Part shown: one piece after another, positions 23,461 through 31,186 of the stretch
Layout: every line of letters begins with the position of its first letter
How positions within the stretch are numbered: position 1 is the first letter of the stretch
Origin: a virus
IMG/VR virus record: IMGVR_UViG_3300036045_000002
Coordinates: 16,086 to 80,085 of that record
Length of the DNA: 64,000 bases
Direction: 5' to 3' (one strand)
Translations under genes and position numbers: made by a program
Notes under the pieces: model-generated
Database searches by the model: none
Told to the model about the DNA's origin: nothing
Seen by the model: the letters and a program-made list of their open reading frames with translations, nothing else

Positions 23461-24417
23461 GTGTCCAGGCGCAAGCAGACCACCCACCAGCAGGCCGTCG
23501 TCAAGACCATCAAGGCCATGTCCGGCGGGACGACCTTCGACAAGGTGCCGAAGGAGATGAAGCGCAACAACCTGCCAGGCCTCAGGTCCGAGGACAGCTT
23601 CTTCGGCGTGGTCAGGTCGTACTTCAAGTACCGCGACTACTCCGACCATACCGACCCGATGCCAGCACCGGAGGACACAAACGTCAGGTACACAGAGCCC
23701 GCACTCGACCAACCGGACGCGAAACCGATCACCCTGGCCCACCGCGAGTACCTGGACGAGAAGGACGACACCATCGTCCGGTGCACTGCGAACAAAATCG
23801 TGTCCAACTATGACGAACTGCCTCAGGACGTCCGCACACGGCTCAGGAACACCAAGGACGCGACGGCGATCAGACCTGAATTCCTAGACGGTGTGGTCGG
23901 GCCGTTATTCTACCGAACAATGGAACTCACCGCCGAGCACCTCTGGTCCGTCCGCCTCAACCCCAGCATCCCGCTGGGTATCGTCCTCGACTGGCTGGAG
24001 ACCAAGGAACTGCACTACGACCTGGAAGGGCACTTCGGGGCGACGGCAATGAGGGGCAAGAACGAGCAGGTAGTAAGGATTCACCTACTCCTGACCGTCC
24101 AGGTCCCGCCAGGAGGCGGCGGGAACGCACACCGGTTCCCGCCGAGGCTCACGGTGCAGGACGAGCAGGAACTCCTCGGCCTGATGAGGCACGTCTACCA
24201 CGAGATTTACAACGACGCGACCGAAATCAGCGAGGACGAAGAGTCCATTAAGTTCATGGTCCCGGACTACCTGGAAACGTACCACACCATCTACAACCAT
24301 CACCGGTATGCCAAACCCCAGGACAGGAAGGAGGCGTTCGACCGGAACCGCGAATTGACCGCGCTGTTCTTCAAACTTCCGCGTGACGTCCAAGACCGAC
24401 TCCTCAGGAGCATCTGA
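23461..24417 (+). CDS. Hypothetical protein
   Basis: This 318-residue protein has no recognised domain. It has a basic N-terminus (RRKQTTHQQAVVKTIKAM) and several charged helices, and ends RDVQDRLLRSI. The GTG at 23461 is chosen for its strong AAAGGAG; an in-frame ATG at 23401 follows the 29-bp element at once but has no spaced ribosome site. The middle region includes a Gly-rich VPPGGGGNAH loop. The stop overlaps the next start (TGATG), so the two are co-translated. Confidence 0.6.
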   Translation: MSRRKQTTHQQAVVKTIKAMSGGTTFDKVPKEMKRNNLPGLRSEDSFFGVVRSYFKYRDYSDHTDPMPAPEDTNVRYTEPALDQPDAKPITLAHREYLDEKDDTIVRCTANKIVSNYDELPQDVRTRLRNTKDATAIRPEFLDGVVGPLFYRTMELTAEHLWSVRLNPSIPLGIVLDWLETKELHYDLEGHFGATAMRGKNEQVVRIHLLLTVQVPPGGGGNAHRFPPRLTVQDEQELLGLMRHVYHEIYNDATEISEDEESIKFMVPDYLETYHTIYNHHRYAKPQDRKEAFDRNRELTALFFKLPRDVQDRLLRSI

Positions 24418-24614
24418 TGACCTGCGTCAACTGCAACCAGACCATTCTGAACCTGAAGACGCTGTACTGGCAACCAGGGATTTGCGGCCACTGGTTCATG
24501 GTCTGTCCGCACTGCCCGTTGACCGTACCGTGCCCGGTCTGCGCCGGAAAGCCTCTGGTGCAACTCGACCAGCCGACCGACGCCGACACCCCCACCATCG
24601 TCCAGGAGACCTGA
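24417..24614 (+). CDS. Small zinc-ribbon protein
   Basis: This 65-residue protein has five cysteines in CVNC, ICGHW, CPHC and CPVC arrangements, enough for one or two zinc sites. It overlaps the previous stop by one base (TGATG). It is one of several small Cys-rich proteins in this stretch; protein or nucleic acid binding is likely, but a partner is unknown. Confidence 0.65.
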   Translation: MTCVNCNQTILNLKTLYWQPGICGHWFMVCPHCPLTVPCPVCAGKPLVQLDQPTDADTPTIVQET

Positions 24615-24616
24615 CC

Positions 24617-24886
24617 GTGTACAACGCGAAAAGACCGGCCGACATCGTCCACTGCCAGCTGTGCGGGAAGGTCGTGGAGACCGGAAACTGGACGGCAGTC
24701 CGATTCCACGAGTGCAAGCACCGGTTCTACTGCTGCTGGCAGTGCGCCGAGTCGCCGGACGGCGTGTGCCCGAAGTGCGTGCCGAAGGGCGAGCTGGACT
24801 CGGACGCGGACACGGTCGCCGAACCGACCCCGTTAGCGAAAGATTCCGCCGGGAACGCCTTGGGAAGCTCCGAGTCTGCCGAGTAG
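24617..24886 (+). CDS. Small Cys/His zinc-binding protein
   Basis: This 89-residue protein starts at GTG 24617 (AGGAGACC upstream). It carries CQLCG, then HECKHRFYCCWQC and CPKC within 50 residues, a RING- or B-box-like spacing of metal ligands. The rest is an acidic, disordered tail. It could be a protein-binding adaptor. A true RING E3 is not implied in a phage of bacteria. Confidence 0.6.
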   Translation: MYNAKRPADIVHCQLCGKVVETGNWTAVRFHECKHRFYCCWQCAESPDGVCPKCVPKGELDSDADTVAEPTPLAKDSAGNALGSSESAE

Positions 24887-24911
24887 CGTCAACGTCGGGC
24901 GCTGTGCGCCC
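24860..24911 (+). promoter_or_regulatory. Weak promoter and leader hairpin before 24940
   Basis: TTGGGA (24860) and TAGCGT (24884) are 18 bp apart and overlap the upstream gene end. GGGCGC-TGT-GCGCCC (24897-24911) follows at the expected +1. The layout matches the stronger units, the sequence match is weak. Confidence 0.4.
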
Positions 24912-24939
24912 CGAGAGTCACACCGACCAGGAGTCCGTG

Positions 24940-25167
24940 ATGCCGAGAACGTCCGCCAGCCGCTACTGCCGCGTCTGCCGTAAGCCGATCCCCAAGGAGC
25001 GGATCGCGGCCCTCCCGCAAACCACGACGTGCGTGTTCTGCTCCGACGAGGAGCCGACGCAAGGGCTGATAGAGTTCGGCCACAAGACCGCGCCGAGCCT
25101 GGTGATCCTCCCGAACGACCCGGAACAGCGACGCCGCGCCCGGAGGAGTTTCCGGCGGGCCCGCTGA
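24940..25167 (+). CDS. DksA/TraR-type zinc finger protein
   Basis: This 75-residue protein carries C10 and C13 in YCRVCRKPIP, then KERIAALPQTTTCVFC with C31 and C34. The CxxC...IPxxRxxALPxTxxCxxC pattern is the hallmark of the DksA/TraR zinc finger, which docks at the secondary channel of RNA polymerase. The usual N-terminal coiled coil is missing; instead there is a C-terminal basic tail (EQRRRARRSFRRAR). It may bind RNA polymerase or nucleic acid. The leader GGAGTCCGTG before the ATG matches other genes of this block. Confidence 0.7.
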   Translation: MPRTSASRYCRVCRKPIPKERIAALPQTTTCVFCSDEEPTQGLIEFGHKTAPSLVILPNDPEQRRRARRSFRRAR

Positions 25168-25186
25168 TTCGCAGCCGAGACCAACC

Positions 25187-25450
25187 GTGCCGAAGACCAG
25201 GAACAACGACGTTGAAGTCCTCGCCACCTGGCTGTGCGGGGCGAGCCTCCAGAAGCCGGACGGGTTCGACACCCTCCGGCAGATCGTCCGCCAGGCCGCG
25301 GTTGACGCGGCCGAGATGTACGCGGACGAAGGCGAACTGAAAGGGGACGAGGACGAGCCGGCCGACCCGCTCGGGGTGCGGGACATCGTCGCGAGGTTCG
25401 CGACGGCCCTGGACGAGGACAAACGGCTCCGGGACGAGGAGGAGGAGTGA
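25187..25450 (+). CDS. Small acidic hypothetical protein
   Basis: This 87-residue acidic, helical protein (TLRQIVRQAAVDAAEMYADEG, ending DEEEE) begins with a GTG at 25187. It ends one base before the AAA+ gene starts, so they are probably co-translated. No family is recognised; it could be a partner or regulator of the ATPase. Confidence 0.55.
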   Translation: MPKTRNNDVEVLATWLCGASLQKPDGFDTLRQIVRQAAVDAAEMYADEGELKGDEDEPADPLGVRDIVARFATALDEDKRLRDEEEE

Positions 25451-26881
25451 GTGGGCTACTTCTCACCGCAAGACGTGGCGAACGTCGCGCTCGACCATCT
25501 CAAGGAGAACAAGTACACCGACGACCAAAGGTACGGGCTGAACACCGGGCAACTCCACCGGGCCGTCGTCAACAAGGACCGGGACAAGTACCAGAACCTC
25601 GACCACGCCGAGTTCCGGGCCATAATGAACCGGCTGCACTCGGCGGGGGTCGTCAAGCGGAGTGGGACCGGGAAGTTCGTCTGGCAGATTAGGAAGGAGG
25701 CCCTCGACTGGAACCGGACGTGGCCGTTCAAGAAGCTACCGACCGCGCCGGGGAACGAGCCTCCGGCCTACACCAACCCGAAGACCCACACCCACGACCA
25801 TCACGGACACCCGAACTTCCAGGAGAATTTCGAGGACGAGAAGCCTCAGTCCCAGCCGCCTCCCGACCTGAGTCACGTCCACGACCTGCTCGGCAAGCTG
25901 GCCCTCAAGCTCGCGGAGCACGAGGCCGTCCTCCAGGGGATCGCGCCCGTCCTGGCGACGATCATGGCCGAGGTTCAGGGGTTGAAGGACAGGAAGGACT
26001 CCCACGTCAAGGTACTCAAGGTCGAACTGCCCAACGGGAAGACGGTCAAGCTCAAGGACGTCGTCCTCCCGCGGGTGTTCGACCGGGTGTTCTCGCTCGC
26101 TAGGTGCCGGCGGAACATCATGCTGTTCGGCCCGGCCGGGTGCGGGAAGACGTACCTGGCGAAACTGGTCGCGGACTCGCTCGGCCTGGACTTCGGGTCG
26201 GTGAGTTGCACGGCCGGGATGTCCGAGTCACACCTGCTCGGCCGCACCGTGCCAGACCTGACGAAGGGGGAGAACGTGTTCCAGGGGGCCGCGTTCCTGG
26301 ACTGCTACGAAAAAGGAGGGGTCTACCTGTTCGACGAACTGGACGCGGCCGACCCGAACCTGCTCCTGTGCGTCAACACGGCCCTGGCGAACGGGTACTG
26401 TAACGTCCCGAACCGGCGGAAGAAGCCGCGGGCCGACCGGCACGAGGACTTCGTGTGCGTCGGCACGGCGAACACCGTCGGGCGGGGGGCGACCCGCATG
26501 TACCAGGGCCGGAACCAGCTGGACGAGGCGACGCTCGACAGGTTCCGGATCGGCATGGTCGAGTGCGACTACGACCCGAGCGTAGAACTGGCCGTGTGTC
26601 CGGACATCGGCGGCGAGGAGGGCCGCGCCTGGAACCCGCCCCTCAGGCAGAACGGCCACGACAACACCGTAGGCAAGCTCGTGTCACTCGGGTACAACCT
26701 CCGGCAGACGTGCCAGTTCGTCCGGCACAAAATCGAGCAGACCGGGATGCGGCGGATCATGAGCACCCGGTTCCTGGAGGACGCCTACGTCATGATGTCG
26801 GCCGGAGGGTGGGACCTGAAGACGGTGTTGGAGGCGTATTTCGAGGGCTGGACACCTGAAGAGAAGGCGAAGGTGACGTGA
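25451..26881 (+). CDS. MoxR-like AAA+ ATPase with N-terminal winged helix
   Basis: This 476-residue protein has an N-terminal winged-helix-like region (residues 1-80, with LHRAVVNKDRDKYQNLDHAEF and a GTGKFVWQI wing), a His/Pro-rich linker, a helix region, and an AAA_5/MoxR ATPase from about residue 195. Walker A is GPAGCGKT (227-234), Walker B VYLFDELDAAD (about 290-300), and sensor 1 VGTANT follows. It then has a helical lid. MoxR ATPases usually act as chaperones with VWA-domain partners, and the gene two positions downstream may be one. Confidence 0.8.
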   Translation: MGYFSPQDVANVALDHLKENKYTDDQRYGLNTGQLHRAVVNKDRDKYQNLDHAEFRAIMNRLHSAGVVKRSGTGKFVWQIRKEALDWNRTWPFKKLPTAPGNEPPAYTNPKTHTHDHHGHPNFQENFEDEKPQSQPPPDLSHVHDLLGKLALKLAEHEAVLQGIAPVLATIMAEVQGLKDRKDSHVKVLKVELPNGKTVKLKDVVLPRVFDRVFSLARCRRNIMLFGPAGCGKTYLAKLVADSLGLDFGSVSCTAGMSESHLLGRTVPDLTKGENVFQGAAFLDCYEKGGVYLFDELDAADPNLLLCVNTALANGYCNVPNRRKKPRADRHEDFVCVGTANTVGRGATRMYQGRNQLDEATLDRFRIGMVECDYDPSVELAVCPDIGGEEGRAWNPPLRQNGHDNTVGKLVSLGYNLRQTCQFVRHKIEQTGMRRIMSTRFLEDAYVMMSAGGWDLKTVLEAYFEGWTPEEKAKVT

Positions 26882-27159
26882 TGCAAGGGCCGATCACCAT
26901 GCACGAGATCAACCTGGACCCGCTTCCGACGCGGGAGGAAGTTCGCGCCTTCGTCAGGTCGCTGACCGACCAGGACCGGGACGACCTGAAGATGCGGGTC
27001 GAGTTCATGACGTACCAGGAGGTCGAGGACTGGCGGGCGAAGGCGGCGCGCGAGAAGGACAGGCCGGCCTACCTGAAGTCGCTGTACGTTTGCACGGCGA
27101 AGATGATGAAGGACGGCGTCGTGGTCGCGGTCATCGGCCTGGTCGAGGGCGACAGGTGA
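26881..27159 (+). CDS. Hypothetical protein between AAA+ and VWA-like genes
   Basis: This 92-residue protein begins at ATG 26881, overlapping the AAA+ stop by one base. It is helical and charged (LPTREEVRAFVRSLTDQDRD). Tight spacing on both sides suggests it works with the ATPase and the downstream protein. No family is recognised. Confidence 0.55.
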   Translation: MQGPITMHEINLDPLPTREEVRAFVRSLTDQDRDDLKMRVEFMTYQEVEDWRAKAAREKDRPAYLKSLYVCTAKMMKDGVVVAVIGLVEGDR

Positions 27160-28055
27160 GGCACTTCATCGACCAGGAACTGAGGGGCCACGGGCTGATA
27201 TTCGACGGCCCCCTCGACCTCGTTACCAACGCGAAGGCGGCCTACCACCGGAAGCCGCTCGTGAAGAACCTGTCGGTCAACTGGCCCGGCCGGCGGGGCG
27301 ACGGGTGGGCGGACATGGAACGGTTCCTGCACAGTCCGTGGCCGGAAGGCGTCAAGATGGTCGAGTACGTGGTCGAAAGGATCAAGAAGACCGACCTGCC
27401 GATGCCGAAGGACGTCCGGAGGAAGCCTCGCTGGAGCGAGGACGACGGCGACGTGGACGTTGACCGGGTGCTCCGGGGCGAGGCGGACTACATGCGGGAC
27501 GTCCGGAGGCAGCGGGTGTCAGGCAGCTTCCAGGTCAGCCTGATATCGAACCTGGACTGCGGGCGAGGTCACCGGTGTAACCCGAGCGGCGTGTTCTTCC
27601 GGAGTGCCTGCTGCATCGCCCTCGCCGACGTCCTGGAGTCGATCGGCTACTCGGTCGAAATCTGGACGTGGACGCGAGGCACGCACGTCTTCCCGAAACC
27701 CAACCATCACCAGTTCGTCGCGTGCCGGCCGAAGCGGATGGGCGACCCGGTGGACTACGACGCCTTGTGCGACACCATGAGTTCCTGGTTCACGTCCAAG
27801 GCGACGTTCGGGGCGTTCGCGGCGAACCCGGTCGCCGCGCCCCTCGACTTGGGGTACCTGTGCGAGGCCGACTCCGGCACACTCCTGCTGTCCGAGTGCG
27901 GCATGGGCGGGTGGGAGAAACACCTAGACCTGGAGCAAGGCACGCTCCCGGTGTGTATTCCGCTCATCACCGGCTGGAGCCGGGAGGACGGCCTGGAGTC
28001 GGCGACGGAGAAGGCCCGCCTGGTACTCGACCACATCGTCCGGTCGCAGTCCTAG
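27156..28055 (+). CDS. Possible degenerate VWA-domain protein
   Basis: This 299-residue protein starts at a GTG that overlaps the previous stop as GTGA. From about residue 120, VSGSFQVSLISNLDCGRGH, then FFRSACCIALADVLESIGYS and VEIWTWTRGTHVFP, read like strand 1, helix 1 and strand 2 of a VWA domain of the CobT type. The MIDAS DxSxS motif is replaced by an NLDCGRGHRC loop. Pairing with a MoxR-like ATPase supports the idea. The call is tentative and rests on reading, not a search. Confidence 0.5.
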   Translation: MRHFIDQELRGHGLIFDGPLDLVTNAKAAYHRKPLVKNLSVNWPGRRGDGWADMERFLHSPWPEGVKMVEYVVERIKKTDLPMPKDVRRKPRWSEDDGDVDVDRVLRGEADYMRDVRRQRVSGSFQVSLISNLDCGRGHRCNPSGVFFRSACCIALADVLESIGYSVEIWTWTRGTHVFPKPNHHQFVACRPKRMGDPVDYDALCDTMSSWFTSKATFGAFAANPVAAPLDLGYLCEADSGTLLLSECGMGGWEKHLDLEQGTLPVCIPLITGWSREDGLESATEKARLVLDHIVRSQS

Positions 28056-28073
28056 GAAAAGATCGGTCGTCGC

Positions 28074-28102
28074 TTGCTCAGGTCTAACTGCGTCTCTATA
28101 CT
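28074..28102 (+). promoter_or_regulatory. Sigma70-like promoter before the NusG-like gene
   Basis: TTGCTC, a 17-bp spacer and TATACT, followed at once by the leader hairpin at 28106. Confidence 0.7.
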
Positions 28103-28105
28103 GAC

Positions 28106-28134
28106 GTTGTGGGGCGCACGGCGCGCCCCACAAC
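28106..28134 (+). promoter_or_regulatory. 12-bp stem leader hairpin with ACGGC loop
   Basis: GTTGTGGGGCGC (28106-28117), loop ACGGC and the perfect complement (28123-28134). It starts near +1, so the RNA would begin inside or just at the stem. Same loop as at 22834 and 35420. Confidence 0.85.
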
Positions 28135-28160
28135 TCCGTCACCCGAACCGAGAGTCCGTC

Positions 28161-29357
28161 ATGCCCGCGACCGAGACGACCCCCGTCGAGCGCTGCGAGT
28201 CTTGCCTGCAGCCGAACGCGACCTACCTGATGAAGTCGTTCCTGTCCGAGCGCCTCTGCCCGTTCTGCTTCAACCGCAAGAAGAACGGCGGCCCGCAGCC
28301 GCAGGTCGTCTACGTCCCGAGCAGCGAGGCGAACAAGGCCAGGTGCGAGGGGTGCCTGCTCGTCAAGCTCGTCCAGAACATGACGCTAGTGGACGGCCAG
28401 CACGTCTGCGCCGGCTGCGCCAAGGGGCTGTCGAAGAAGTGGTTCGCGGTCGCCGTCTCCGGCAGCGACAACAAGGTCAAGGCGAACATCCGCAAGCGGT
28501 TCCAGGCCCCCCACCTGGTCGGCAAGCTCGGCCGGGTCGTCATCCCGAAGCACAAGCAGGCCCGGACGACGAAGGACAGGTGGGAGGTGTACGCGGACGA
28601 GAGGCTGCTCGGCGTCGTGTCCGCGGCCGACCACGACCAGGCGATGTACGAGGCCCGGCTGAAATTCGAGCGGCCGAGGAAGAAGTCCGTGTACAAGCCC
28701 GAGGACGCGCAGGCCGGGGCCATGAGCGAGGTCAGGAAGGAGAAGCACGGCCGGCGGGTGTACTACGCGGCCTACGACGCCGACGGCAAGATGCTCGGCC
28801 GCGTCACGGGCCACAAGAACCAGGAGGTCGCGACCGTCGCCCTCACCGCGATGTACGGGCCGAAGGAGAAGGTCAACAAGAACCCGCGGGAGTCCGTGAC
28901 CGAGTACCACGTCGTCACCGACGTGAAGCTGGCCGTACACGGGGGGAGGACCGTCGTCCAGAATCAGCGGGCCATGCCCGGGTACCTGCTGGTCGAGTGC
29001 GAGGCCGACGACTGCGTGTTCAAGGAGATCAAGGACGTGTCGGGCGTGTACTCGCTGCTCCCGTTCTGGGAGGACATGAAGTACGACGACCTGGAAGAAG
29101 GCGAAGTCGTCCAGGGGGCCACGTCCCTGTCGAAGGCCGAGGTGGACGGGTGGGTCAAGCGGCCGGAGGACAAGCCCGTGGCGCTGGCCTACGCCGTGGG
29201 CGACGAGGTCACGCTCGGGGACGGGCCGATGAAGGGGACGAAGGTCAAGGTCGTCGCGATCACCGGGCACGTCATGGCCCCCGAGGTCAAGGTCTCGGCC
29301 ACGATCCTGGGCCGGGAGGTCGAGATCAAGGTCAAGCACACCGAGGTCCGCAAGTGA
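28161..29357 (+). CDS. NusG-like transcription factor with zinc-finger N-terminus and large NGN insertion
   Basis: This 398-residue protein is a strong candidate for a phage NusG/RfaH/LoaP-type factor. Residues 12-86 contain four CxxC pairs. KKWFAVAVSGSDNKVKANIRKR (from 92) is the first strand and helix of an NGN domain, with GRVVIPK nearby. After an insertion of about 135 residues (131-265), NQRAMPGYLLVECEADDCVF (268-287) supplies the PGYLL strand, followed by SGVYSLL. A KOW-like end (345-398: AVGDEVTLGDGPMKGTKVKV, then ILGREVEIKV) completes the fold. Such proteins bind RNA polymerase across the clamp and can antiterminate. It lies under a promoter with a special leader hairpin. GAGTCCGTC precedes the ATG. 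Confidence 0.8.
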   Translation: MPATETTPVERCESCLQPNATYLMKSFLSERLCPFCFNRKKNGGPQPQVVYVPSSEANKARCEGCLLVKLVQNMTLVDGQHVCAGCAKGLSKKWFAVAVSGSDNKVKANIRKRFQAPHLVGKLGRVVIPKHKQARTTKDRWEVYADERLLGVVSAADHDQAMYEARLKFERPRKKSVYKPEDAQAGAMSEVRKEKHGRRVYYAAYDADGKMLGRVTGHKNQEVATVALTAMYGPKEKVNKNPRESVTEYHVVTDVKLAVHGGRTVVQNQRAMPGYLLVECEADDCVFKEIKDVSGVYSLLPFWEDMKYDDLEEGEVVQGATSLSKAEVDGWVKRPEDKPVALAYAVGDEVTLGDGPMKGTKVKVVAITGHVMAPEVKVSATILGREVEIKVKHTEVRK

Positions 29358-29390
29358 CGCGGGGCGCTTCGTCGCGCCGTCTGTGACCCA

Positions 29391-29421
29391 GCGCCAGATC
29401 GCACAGAATCGCGTCTGGCGC
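29391..29421 (+). promoter_or_regulatory. Inverted repeat GCGCCAGA...TCTGGCGC
   Basis: An 8-bp stem with 15-base loop in the gap after the NusG-like gene. A second stem (TCGAAAGTG...CACTTTCGA, about 29431-29458) follows before the 29-bp element. Either could act as a weak terminator or regulatory fold. Confidence 0.5.
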
Positions 29422-29461
29422 GAGGTCGTGTCGAAAGTGAAGTGCGTCACACTTTCGATAC

Positions 29462-29490
29462 GGTCGTTGAACTGACGCGACTCTAGAGCG
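29462..29490 (+). promoter_or_regulatory. 29-bp conserved upstream element, copy 2
   Basis: GGTCGTTGAACTGACGCG then ACTCTAGAGCG, the same length as copies at 23365 and 36607. It ends 12 bases before the GTG at 29503, in front of AAAGGG. Confidence 0.6.
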
Positions 29491-29502
29491 AAAGGGACTG
29501 CC

Positions 29503-30240
29503 GTGATTACCCTGTTCCAGTGCGACGCGCCGACCAGCGTCGCAGACCTCGCCGGCGTCGAAATCCCGGTCCCCCCGCACGCCGACCCGAACGAGTGGAC
29601 TGCCGGACTGCCTCACGCCGACGCGGGCAGGCACATGAACAAGGCGTTCAAGGCCCGCGGCTGGCGGGTCCTGGCCAGGAACTACGCCGTCAGCCCGAAC
29701 CAGGCCAACCTGGCCGCGTCCTTCACCGTCGTAGGTCCCGACCTCAGGTGTGCGCCCGGGTACCACGTCTCCGTCGGGTTCATGACCAACAACGAGCAAC
29801 GCCGGGCCCTGACCTTCTTCTACGGACTGACCGAGGCGACGCCGGACGGCCACGGCCTCGTACTAGGTCGGGTGAAGGCGGACGACAAGGCGTACTTCCA
29901 GGTCGCCGATTTCGGTCAGATGACCGACCAGACCTTGAACGACCTCCAACAACTGGTGGACGGTGGCTGGCAAAGACTGAAGGCCGCCCGAACCGTCGTC
30001 CTGACCGAGCCCGAGAGGTGCGACCTGACGATGCGGCCCTGCCGGCTACACCCGTACCACGGAAGGTTCCCGTGGGGCAAACTCGGGTACGTGGACAAGG
30101 TCTGGACCGAGATGCGGGAAGGCGGGGCCAAGGCGACGGCGTGGACGCTGTACCGGGCGTTCGCGGCCGTCGTCGCCACGAACCCGCCGTACTCCCAGAT
30201 GCTCCAGCTGGACGGCATCCGGACGGCGTTGACGGTTTGA
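29503..30240 (+). CDS. Hypothetical protein
   Basis: This 245-residue protein starts at GTG 29503 after AAAGGGACTGCC, a leader shared with the radical SAM gene at 47042. It has a mixed alpha/beta sequence (RHMNKAFKARGWRVLARNYA, YFQVADFGQMTDQ) and no known motif. It stands alone between the NusG-like gene and the sigma-like gene, in its own unit. Confidence 0.6.
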   Translation: MITLFQCDAPTSVADLAGVEIPVPPHADPNEWTAGLPHADAGRHMNKAFKARGWRVLARNYAVSPNQANLAASFTVVGPDLRCAPGYHVSVGFMTNNEQRRALTFFYGLTEATPDGHGLVLGRVKADDKAYFQVADFGQMTDQTLNDLQQLVDGGWQRLKAARTVVLTEPERCDLTMRPCRLHPYHGRFPWGKLGYVDKVWTEMREGGAKATAWTLYRAFAAVVATNPPYSQMLQLDGIRTALTV

Positions 30241-30250
30241 GGAAATCAGG

Positions 30251-30278
30251 TTGACGCGCGGGGGGCGTCCAGTATGAT
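30251..30278 (+). promoter_or_regulatory. Sigma70-like promoter before the sigma-like gene
   Basis: TTGACG, a 16-bp spacer and TATGAT, about 45 bases before the GTG at 30322. No leader hairpin is seen here. Confidence 0.75.
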
Positions 30279-30321
30279 GCGACACTCCCCACTAACCCAA
30301 CGGACCCCAGGAGCCCGCGTC

Positions 30322-30897
30322 GTGACCAGGCGACAGCACACCCCCGCCGACCAGACGTTCGAGGAGACGAGGAACTTCGTCCACAAACTCCTGAACTCGT
30401 TCGCCCGGGCGTACCCGTACCTCGACCGGGACGACCTCACGTCGGCCGCCTACTACGGGTGGACGCAGGCGTACCAGACCTTCCGGCACGAACTCGGGTA
30501 CGCCTTCCTGACGTGGGTCGGGGAGAAGGTGGACAAGAGGCTCAAGGACGTGCTCCGGCGGACCCTCCACGAGAGACGGAAGAACGCCCGGACCGTGAGG
30601 ATCGAGACCGGGGAGGACTGGACGGGCGGTCACGACGGGAACACGGTCAACGTACCTGACCGGGAGCCGACGCCGCAGTTCCCCCGGGTCGAGTGGTTCG
30701 ACTCCCTGTCCCCCGACGCCCAGGTCGTCGCGACACTGGCCCTGGACAGCCCGATCGACGTCCGGCTCATCCTGTCCCAGTTCGGGGTCGAGGACGGCGG
30801 GGCCTGGCGGCAGGCCATCCGGGAGCACCTGGGCGAGGCCGGGTGGGGTGCCCGCCGGCTGAAAAGAACGTTCCTGGAAATAAGAGGTGCGTTGTGA
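30322..30897 (+). CDS. Sigma-factor-like protein, region 2
   Basis: This 191-residue protein has the signature of sigma70 region 2 at about residues 15-78. FVHKLLNSFARAYPYLDRDDL followed by AAYYGWTQAYQTF and GYAFLTWVGEKVDKRLKDVLR corresponds to regions 2.1-2.4, where the DDLxxxxxxG and FLTW(V) pattern melts and reads the -10 element. The C-terminal half has a short helix-turn-helix-like stretch but no clear region 4. It could direct transcription from unusual phage promoters, or be an anti-sigma-like competitor. GTG start with CAGGAG upstream; the reading from 30274 is rejected. Confidence 0.7.
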   Translation: MTRRQHTPADQTFEETRNFVHKLLNSFARAYPYLDRDDLTSAAYYGWTQAYQTFRHELGYAFLTWVGEKVDKRLKDVLRRTLHERRKNARTVRIETGEDWTGGHDGNTVNVPDREPTPQFPRVEWFDSLSPDAQVVATLALDSPIDVRLILSQFGVEDGGAWRQAIREHLGEAGWGARRLKRTFLEIRGAL

Positions 30898-31139
30898 AGG
30901 ACGGCAAGCCGAAGACCAGGCGCGACGCGGCCATCGACCACGTCGTCGCCAGGAGGTACCGGGGCCAGGTGTTGTCCGCCGCCGAGTGGGCGGAGGTCAG
31001 GCGGGTGCTGGGGGAGGTGTACGACCTGTACTTCGACCCGGTGCAGGTCGAACTCGTCATGAACGACCCCGGGCCGGACGCCCGCGAGACGAAGGAAGTC
31101 CTGGTGGAGATCCATAACTGGCTGGCAAGGTACAAGTAA
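30894..31139 (+). CDS. Small hypothetical protein coupled to sigma-like gene
   Basis: This 81-residue protein starts at a GTG overlapping the sigma-like stop as GTGA. It is charged and helical (RYRGQVLSAAEWAEVRRVLG, then TKEVLVEIHNWLARY). Because it is translationally coupled, it may modulate the sigma-like protein. No family is recognised. Confidence 0.6.
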   Translation: MKDGKPKTRRDAAIDHVVARRYRGQVLSAAEWAEVRRVLGEVYDLYFDPVQVELVMNDPGPDARETKEVLVEIHNWLARYK

Positions 31140-31186
31140 CCGTCATCCCGGGACCCTCCCGGAAACGGAGATAAGGAGAACGACCA

